Assembly: GCA_902801175.1 (NCBI GenBank) | Contig: CADCHF010000044.1 | Location: 1-37,695, forward strand | Direction: 5' to 3' | DNA length: 37,695 bases | Origin: an uncultured Coriobacteriaceae bacterium | GTDB lineage: Bacteria; Actinomycetota; Coriobacteriia; Coriobacteriales; Atopobiaceae | Part shown: positions 32,846-37,695 of the stretch, piece after piece | Layout: every line of letters begins with the position of its first letter | Numbering within the stretch: the stretch's first letter is position 1 | Translations under genes and position numbers: made by a program | Notes under the pieces: generated by a model | The model's database searches: none | What the model saw: the letters and a program-made list of their open reading frames with translations, nothing else | What the model was told of the DNA's origin: nothing

Positions 32846-32977
32846 GGGTGTGTCAGTGGGGACGTATAATTTGACACACTCGGAAACGCTCGTTCTGACG
32901 TCGGTCGCTCTCGAAGGCTCATCCATCTTTGCGGCTTGACTGAGTGTGTCAAATTATACGTCCCCACTGACACACCC
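32846..32977. mobile_element. 132-bp palindromic (MITE-like) element with 36-bp perfect arms
   Basis: Arms 32846-32881 and 32942-32977 are exact reverse complements (36 bp), separated by 60 bp without an ORF. Each arm is itself a copy of the dispersed GTGTGTCA...TGACACAC palindrome. The whole can form a large hairpin or cruciform. Whether it moves is unknown; its structure resembles a miniature inverted-repeat element or two facing repeats. Confidence 0.7.
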
Positions 32978-33049
32978 CATGTGGGGGCGCGGACTCATGA
33001 CACACCCCCGTGCCACGTCTGCCACAAGGTCCTCGGCCCGTTCGGCCAC

Positions 33050-33055
33050 TATAAT
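33050..33055 (+). promoter_or_regulatory. Predicted -10 element of the GDPD gene
   Basis: A perfect TATAAT lies 31 bp before the GDPD start. No good -35 is found at 17 bp. The 32735-33085 spacer otherwise holds only the tRNA terminator and palindromic repeats. Confidence 0.5.
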
Positions 33056-33085
33056 GGACGCTCAAGAGCAAGGGGGCCGTAGACG

Positions 33086-34843
33086 ATGCAACGAAAGCAA
33101 CGCAAGCAGCGTGTTTGGTACCAGTACCTGCAGTCCATCCCCGAGCTGGTCAAATACCAGATCGTCACAAAGCTGACGCTGGCTGCCGCCCTCTACGTCC
33201 TCGGCAAGGTGTCGCAATGGGCTATTGAGTCGGCGGGTCGCGTGGCCGTCACTAGCGGCGACTTTCTGTTCCTCTTTACCAGCTGGCAGGGCTGGCTGCT
33301 CGTCATCCTGGGGCTCTCCGTGCTCTTCTTTTACACAGCCTTGGAGCTCAACACCAAAATCTGGTACTGCTCGCAGATCATCAAAGGCGAAGACGCGCCG
33401 GTTCGTGAGGCGCTTCGGTTTGGCATGGAGGGCATCCGACGTTTTCTTAACCCAGCCGGCCTACTCGTAATACTCTATGTTGGCTTGATTGTTCCTGTTG
33501 CGGGGTTTGGGCTTTCCATCTCCCTAACGTCGCGCGTTTACATCCCCTCGTTTATCACGTCGGTTATTGCTAGCACACCACTCTACCTCGCGTTATATAG
33601 GCTTGTGGTGGCTGGTTTTACTGTTGTGGGCGTGCTCCATGTCTTTGTGCTTCACATTGTGCTGCTAGGCGGAGTTGGGGCAGAGGAGGCTATCGTTCGC
33701 TCAAGGCAGATGGTGAAGCAAAACTTTAAGAGCTTCCTTGTGCAAATGCTGCTGTTTTATGTTCGCATCGCCGTCGTGGTAGCGCTCGTTGTCATTGCGG
33801 TCTCGCTCCCGGCTGCCTTTGCCTACGCTCTTAGCGAGTCGCGTGCCCTGCTGCTGTTTCTGCTTATGCTGGGAGCGGCGGTCTCGTCGCTCGCATCCTT
33901 CCTCATTGATCCGTACTTTGTGCTCAAGCTCACGCAGCTCTACTACGAGTTCTCGCGTGGCGAGGCGGTAGAGATTCCTGTGCGCAGCAGGCGGCATCAC
34001 CCGTTTATTGCGCTTGGCGTCATGGCAACGGTGGCGGCGCTTGGTCTTGCTGCCGTGGTGATGGATATCTACTTTGACCTGCTGTTTCCCGCAGCAATTG
34101 ACACGCAGGTCATAGCTCACAGGGCCGGCGGAAACGAAGGGCCCGAAAACACCGTTAAGGGGGTCGAGGCTGCCGTTGCCGAGGGCGCCTACGGCAGCGA
34201 GATTGACGTGCAGCGCACCCAAGACGGCTATTACGTGATCAACCACGACACAACATTCAAGCGCCTGACCGGCGACTCGCGCAAGCCGAGCGAGATGACG
34301 CTTGCGCAGGTACGGGAGCTGCGACTGACGGGTTCGGGCGAGCCGGTTCCCACGCTCGAGGAGATGCTCGACGCGTCTAAGGGCAAGATAGTGCTCTTTG
34401 TTGAGCTTAAGGGCGAGACCGCCGACCGCAGGATGGCCGACGACGTGGTGCAGATGGTGCGCGAGCGTGAAATGACCGATGAGGTGGTGCTGATCTCGCT
34501 CAAATACGACCTCATCGACTACATCGAGAGCATGTATCCCGAGATGCAAACGGGCTTCCTCGCTTGGCTGGCATACGGCAACACGGCTGCGCTCCACTGC
34601 GATTACCTGGGGCTCGAGGCCGAGATCGCCACGACGTCAACGATTGAGTCGATTCACAACCAGGACAAGCTCGCGCTGGTGTGGACTCCAAACACGGAAG
34701 ACGAGCAGAAGCACTTCTTATGCAGCGATGCGGACGCGATCATCACCGACAACGTGGCGCAGTCAGCCCGGGTACGTGCAGAGCTGGAGCAGAGGTCCGA
34801 CCTAGAAAGGATGCTCGACGAACTGGTCCAGGTGCTGATGTAA
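33086..34843 (+). CDS. Glycerophosphodiester phosphodiesterase with N-terminal membrane domain
   Basis: A 585-aa protein. Residues about 1-330 hold several transmembrane helices (for example LLVILGLSVLFFYTALELNT, IAVVVALVVIAVSLPAAFAY), typical of the GlpQ/GDPD membrane subfamily. From His345 the extracellular catalytic domain begins: AHRAGGNEGPENTVKGVEAA, EIDVQRTQDGYYVINHD, PTLEEMLD, VELKGE. The HR, E-x-D and second His residues form the active site. It hydrolyses glycerophosphodiesters, releasing glycerol-3-phosphate and an alcohol, from phospholipids or wall teichoic polymers. ATG is 11 bp after AGGGGG. A 9-bp hairpin (34872-34880/34894-34902) follows the gene but lacks a T-run. It stands alone, convergent with the small membrane gene. 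Confidence 0.93.
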   Translation: MQRKQRKQRVWYQYLQSIPELVKYQIVTKLTLAAALYVLGKVSQWAIESAGRVAVTSGDFLFLFTSWQGWLLVILGLSVLFFYTALELNTKIWYCSQIIKGEDAPVREALRFGMEGIRRFLNPAGLLVILYVGLIVPVAGFGLSISLTSRVYIPSFITSVIASTPLYLALYRLVVAGFTVVGVLHVFVLHIVLLGGVGAEEAIVRSRQMVKQNFKSFLVQMLLFYVRIAVVVALVVIAVSLPAAFAYALSESRALLLFLLMLGAAVSSLASFLIDPYFVLKLTQLYYEFSRGEAVEIPVRSRRHHPFIALGVMATVAALGLAAVVMDIYFDLLFPAAIDTQVIAHRAGGNEGPENTVKGVEAAVAEGAYGSEIDVQRTQDGYYVINHDTTFKRLTGDSRKPSEMTLAQVRELRLTGSGEPVPTLEEMLDASKGKIVLFVELKGETADRRMADDVVQMVREREMTDEVVLISLKYDLIDYIESMYPEMQTGFLAWLAYGNTAALHCDYLGLEAEIATTSTIESIHNQDKLALVWTPNTEDEQKHFLCSDADAIITDNVAQSARVRAELEQRSDLERMLDELVQVLM

Positions 34844-34950
34844 GGGGTGCGGGGCTGCGACGCAAGCTACATCAGGTTGATGTTCCACGAGGTTCAACCT
34901 GAGGGACTGTGTCGAGGAGAGGTTGCTGCCTCACGCAAGCACGCTCGCAC

Positions 34951-35166
34951 CTAGTGGTTGTCGTCCTCGAAGTCCGACCAGCCGCTCTCGTCGTCAAAGA
35001 GGTCCCAGTCGTCGGGCGACTTCTCATGATTCTTAAAGCGAGCGCGCGTGCGCACCTCAAGCACGGCAGAAATGATAAAGAAAAGCACGATTCCGCCCAC
35101 AAGCAGTACCAGTACGCCGGTGCGGTCGGTAAAGAGCCACTTGAAAAAGTCCGTGATGCCGTTCAT
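34951..35166 (-). CDS. Small single-pass membrane protein (71 aa)
   Basis: MNGITDFFKWLF, then a transmembrane helix (GVLVLLVGGIVLFFIISAVL), a short basic region (RTRARFKNH) and a strongly acidic, Trp/Asp-rich tail (DDWDLFDDESGWSDFEDDNH). GGAG lies at good spacing before the ATG. Family not recognised. It is divergent from serS with a shared 120-bp spacer. Confidence 0.75.
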   Translation of the reverse strand: MNGITDFFKWLFTDRTGVLVLLVGGIVLFFIISAVLEVRTRARFKNHEKSPDDWDLFDDESGWSDFEDDNH

Positions 35167-35213
35167 GCTAAGCTCCAAAATTGATTTCGCGCTTTGTGTA
35201 TCCCGCGCGTTTG

Positions 35214-35242
35214 TTGGTCGATGGCACGCACAAGTATATACT
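35214..35242 (+). promoter_or_regulatory. Predicted serS promoter
   Basis: TTGGTC (35214-35219), a 17-bp spacer and TATACT (35237-35242). No T-box leader is seen in the short upstream region. Confidence 0.55.
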
Positions 35243-35286
35243 TGGTTGACCGACACGTTGCTCCAGCTGGAAGGACGGCTTACCTT

Positions 35287-36570
35287 ATGCTTGATATCAA
35301 GTTCGTACGCGAGAACCCCGACGTCGTAGACAAGTCGTGCGCGTCTCGCCAAAATGCCCACTGGGACCGCGAGCGCTTCTTTGAGCTCGACGAGCAGCGT
35401 CGCTCCATCATCTTTGAGGTCGAGGGCCTGCAGGCAGAGCGCAACACCGCCTCCAAGCAGATCGGCCAGCTCATGCGCGAGGGCAAGCGCGACGAGGCCG
35501 AGGCCGCAAAGGCCAAGGTCGCGGCCAACAAGGGTCGCATCGCCGAGCTCGACGAGAAGAGGGGCGAGGTCGAGCAGGAGCTGTTTGACCTGGTTGCTGC
35601 CATCCCCAACATTCCGCACGAGACCGTGCCGTACGGCGAGAGCGAGGATGACAACCCCGAGGTGCGTCGCTGGGGCACCCCGCGCGAGTTTGACTTTGAG
35701 GCCAAGGCTCACTGGGATCTTGGTCCCGAGCTGGGCATCATTGACTTTGACCGCGGCGTGAAGATCGCCGGCAGCCGCTTCTACGTGCTGGGTGGCCTGG
35801 GTGCTCGCCTTGAGCGCGCGCTCATCAACTTCATGATTGACACGCATGCCAAGGCTGGCTTTAAGGAGTGGTGGCCGCCTGTGGTTACCAACGCCGCCAC
35901 GCTCTTTGGCACCGGCCAGCTCCCCAAGTTTGAGGAGGACCTCTACCACGTCAATCCCGACCTCTACCTCATCCCCACGGCCGAGGTCATGCTCACCAAC
36001 CTGCACCGCGACGAGGTGCTCGATGCCGATAAGCTGCCCCTGTGGTACTGCGCCTTTACCCCGTGCTTCCGCGAGGAGGCCGGCTCGGCTGGTCGCGACA
36101 CCCGCGGCATCATTCGCGTGCACGAGTTTGACAAGGTCGAGATGGTCAAGTTTGCTACGCCCGAGGACTCCATGAACCAGCTCGAGAGCATGACCGACGA
36201 GGCCGAGGAGATCCTGCGCCTGCTCAAGCTCCCGCACCGCGTGATCAACCTCTGCACTGGTGACATCGGCTTTAGCGCCTGCAAGACCTACGACGTTGAG
36301 GTGTGGTTGCCCAGCTACAACGCCTACAAGGAGATCTCCAGCTGCTCCAACTGCTGGGACTTCCAGGCACGTCGCGCCAACATCAAGTATCGCGACCCGG
36401 CAAACTTCAAGGGTACGCGCTACGCGCACACGCTCAACGGTTCGGGTCTGGCGGTTGGTCGCACGATGGCTGCCATCATCGAGAACTACCAGAATGCCGA
36501 CGGCACCATTACCGTGCCCGAGGTGCTGGTGCCCTACATGGGTGGCGTTGAGGTCATCACCGCCGAGTAG
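35287..36570 (+). CDS. serS: Seryl-tRNA synthetase
   Basis: 427 aa, the usual bacterial length. [14 protein letters not shown] starts the N-terminal coiled-coil arm (about 30-100: [40 protein letters not shown]), which grips the long variable arm of tRNA-Ser. The class II core follows with motif 2 ([20 protein letters not shown]) and motif 3 ([19 protein letters not shown]). It charges tRNA-Ser using serine and ATP. The ATG at 35287 fits the family start; the longer frame to 35194 would run through the promoter. A strong terminator follows. Confidence 0.98.
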   Translation: MLDIKFVRENPDVVDKSCASRQNAHWDRERFFELDEQRRSIIFEVEGLQAERNTASKQIGQLMREGKRDEAEAAKAKVAANKGRIAELDEKRGEVEQELFDLVAAIPNIPHETVPYGESEDDNPEVRRWGTPREFDFEAKAHWDLGPELGIIDFDRGVKIAGSRFYVLGGLGARLERALINFMIDTHAKAGFKEWWPPVVTNAATLFGTGQLPKFEEDLYHVNPDLYLIPTAEVMLTNLHRDEVLDADKLPLWYCAFTPCFREEAGSAGRDTRGIIRVHEFDKVEMVKFATPEDSMNQLESMTDEAEEILRLLKLPHRVINLCTGDIGFSACKTYDVEVWLPSYNAYKEISSCSNCWDFQARRANIKYRDPANFKGTRYAHTLNGSGLAVGRTMAAIIENYQNADGTITVPEVLVPYMGGVEVITAE

Positions 36571-36611
36571 CGCGCTGCTTGCGTGACGGTTTTACGAATT
36601 TAGAACTATTG

Positions 36612-36641
36612 ATGGGCAGCTGTTGCGCTGCCCATTATTTT
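36612..36641 (+). terminator. serS terminator
   Basis: A 9-bp stem ATGGGCAGC / GCTGCCCAT with loop TGTTGC, followed by TATTTT. Confidence 0.85.
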
Positions 36642-36652
36642 GTCGTAGGATA

Positions 36653-36666
36653 CGAACAAATGTTCG
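36653..36666. promoter_or_regulatory. LexA/SOS box
   Basis: CGAACAAATGTTCG is a perfect inverted repeat (CGAAC-N4-GTTCG) matching the Gram-positive LexA (DinR) operator consensus. It lies 19 bp before the downstream ATG and just after a TTGTCG hexamer (36640-36645), so LexA would block transcription. Confidence 0.75.
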
Positions 36667-36684
36667 TAGTTTGGAGGCGGTTGC

Positions 36685-37074
36685 ATGAGCGGGCGAGAGT
36701 TGCCGGTGGAGCAGGTCGTTGGATGTGTGGACGAGAACGGAGAGGTGCGCAAGGTCTCGCTTCTGGAGGCTGAGTCGCTCGTGGTGATTGAACGGTCGGC
36801 CGGGCCCGTGACCGAGGTGGCCTATGGGTCGCCGTCACACGGCCACAAGATGCTGGCCAGCCGCAGCGCGTATGCGCACGTGCTGGGGGTGAGTCTCGAG
36901 CAGGTGGTCTGGGCGCTGGGGGATTTCTTTGTCGTGCATGGCGAGGGCGGCGGCGCCGAGTATGCGCAGCTGGGGAGCCTAATGGACCGCTTTGATGCAG
37001 CAGGGGAGAAGTACGCCTACATTGCCTGGGACGGTGACTCAAACGTGGCATACCGTGGGCCACAAGGAGAATAA
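36685..37074 (+). CDS. SOS-box-controlled small protein of unknown function
   Basis: 129 aa with ATG 8 bp after GGAGG. No membrane helix or known catalytic motif is recognised. The sequence is moderately hydrophobic and acidic (VVGCVDENGEVRKVSLLEAE, YAHVLGVSLEQVVWALGDFF, FDAAGEKYAYIAWDGDSNVA). It could be a DNA-damage-induced accessory factor, inferred only from the LexA box directly upstream. It is monocistronic, bounded by the serS terminator and its own terminator. Confidence 0.8.
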   Translation: MSGRELPVEQVVGCVDENGEVRKVSLLEAESLVVIERSAGPVTEVAYGSPSHGHKMLASRSAYAHVLGVSLEQVVWALGDFFVVHGEGGGAEYAQLGSLMDRFDAAGEKYAYIAWDGDSNVAYRGPQGE

Positions 37075-37108
37075 AGTCAGGCAAACCGGCTAAGAAGATT
37101 GGTATTTG

Positions 37109-37134
37109 AGAGCTCCGACAGGGGCTCTTTTTTT
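37109..37134 (+). terminator. Terminator of the SOS-box gene
   Basis: AGAGCTCC-GACA-GGGGCTCT (8 pairs, one G-T) then seven T. Confidence 0.9.
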
Positions 37135-37238
37135 GTGGGGCGTCGTTTAGGTGGGATCGGGATGGAGGTGGGCCAGCTCACGGTAAGGTGACGGCCCGTA
37201 CGAGGCTCGTTTATAGCGTTGGGGGCACATGTTTCGAC

Positions 37239-37377
37239 GGCCGCGCACGGTATGTCATCTACGCGAAGTAGAATCGCGGATGCTGAAGTATCGCGGGACA
37301 AAACCCAAGCTCACGGGACCCGGATACTCATGGAGGAGGCGGATCTACTTCGCGTAGATGACATACCGTGCGCGGCC
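37239..37377. repeat. 139-bp element with 34-bp perfect inverted arms
   Basis: Arms 37239-37272 and 37344-37377 are exact reverse complements, 34 bp, with a 71-bp centre. Each arm ends in a smaller palindrome (TCTAC-GCGAA-GTAGA), so a branched cruciform is possible. Frames across it (for example DDIPCA) come from the repeat and look spurious. The 37135-37566 spacer holds no convincing gene. Confidence 0.75.
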
Positions 37378-37566
37378 TGTGAAAAATTCGGCTCGAGGCG
37401 GCGGCCGGGCGTGATTCGCCCGCGGCTCGGTGCAGTGAGCCAGACGGCCCGCCATTCTTGGGCGACCAACCCTGAGGACAGCGTTTCAGCAGGTGGGACA
37501 CCTAAATGGGTGTAAAGCTGCACGCTTTTTGTCCTATAACTGTTATTCTGGATTGTCTCGAGATAT

Positions 37567-37589
37567 GAAAAGAGCCCCAAGTGGGGCTC
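37567..37589 (-). terminator. Terminator of tRNA-Arg
   Basis: On the minus strand GAGCCCC-ACTT-GGGGCTC is followed by TTTTC, 12 bp after the tRNA CCA end. Confidence 0.85.
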
Positions 37590-37600
37590 CGAGGATTTCG

Positions 37601-37677
37601 TGGTGCGGCGTACAGGATTCGAACCTGTGACGTCCTGATTCGTAGTCAGGCCCTCTATCCAGCTGAGGTAACGCCGC
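37601..37677 (-). tRNA. tRNA-Arg(ACG)
   Basis: 77 nt with encoded CCA. Acceptor stem GCGGCGT/ACGCCGC, D-arm with AGCTGGATAGAG, anticodon stem-loop CCTGA-CTACGAA-TCAGG (anticodon ACG, wobble A read as inosine), T-arm with GGTTCGAATCC. Confidence 0.96.
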
Positions 37678-37695
37678 GTGCAAGAGATAGAATGC

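Noticed and set aside
35167..35286. T-box riboswitch before serS
   Set aside because: Leader is too short and lacks the conserved T-box and specifier stem.
34951..36429. 492-codon minus-strand frame opposite serS
   Set aside because: Mostly antisense to serS; only its last 71 codons, with own ATG at 35166 and GGAG, are a real small gene.
37219..37515. 98-codon plus-strand frame across the 34-bp inverted repeat
   Set aside because: Coding sense comes from the palindrome itself (same peptide on both strands); no ribosome-binding site.

Overview
The window reads as chromosomal DNA of a high-GC Gram-positive of the class Coriobacteriia (Olsenella/Atopobium-like). This is inferred from the GC-rich codon use, the actinobacterial cell-wall kinase cluster (FHA - FHA - PP2C - SEDS/PBP - PASTA kinase), the secreted leucine-rich-repeat/CWB2 surface protein, and encoded CCA ends on both tRNAs. 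No database search was possible, so family names rest on motifs and recalled family features.

Layout. (1) 1-3860 is an insertion-sequence graveyard. It holds a truncated MFS transporter of different composition joined to an IS21-type istA without istB, a serA-like ACT-domain tail cut by the IS end, two IS256-type transposase remnants (one inside a 619-bp element with terminal inverted repeats), and an array of four 22-bp units. (2) 3865-8020 is an AT-richer accessory island: an orphan protein with a HEPN-like RNxxxH motif, a twice-frameshifted membrane/beta-rich gene, an orphan 270-aa protein and a HicAB toxin-antitoxin pair. (3) 8900-10790 carries a nicotinamidase-like cysteine hydrolase and an LCP cell-wall ligase. 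(4) 11192-21704 is a 10.5-kb surface protein gene: signal peptide, subtilisin protease, very long BspA-type LRR array, Cys-rich repeats, Ig-like domains and three CWB2 wall-binding repeats. It is split by one frameshift next to a 20-bp unit that makes sense when read in two frames. (5) 32391 down to 22793 (minus strand) is a tight operon for phospho-regulated cell-wall synthesis: a kinase with a polytopic membrane tail, FhaA, FhaB, PP2C phosphatase, a single-chain SEDS-PBP fusion, and PknB with four PASTA domains. (6) 32648-37677 holds tRNA-Leu(CAG), a membrane GDPD, a small membrane protein, serS, a small gene under a consensus SOS box, and tRNA-Arg(ACG).

How the genes fit together. The operon couples muropeptide sensing (PASTA kinase), signal reversal (PP2C), phosphothreonine reading (FHA) and septal or elongation peptidoglycan synthesis (SEDS-PBP). 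The LCP protein probably attaches glycopolymers to the same wall, and the giant CWB2 protein probably displays on it. The most interesting signals are the possible ON/OFF switching of the giant surface protein, the SEDS-PBP fusion, the SOS-box gene, the HEPN-like island gene and several palindromic intergenic elements (a 132-bp element with 36-bp perfect arms and a 139-bp element with 34-bp perfect arms).
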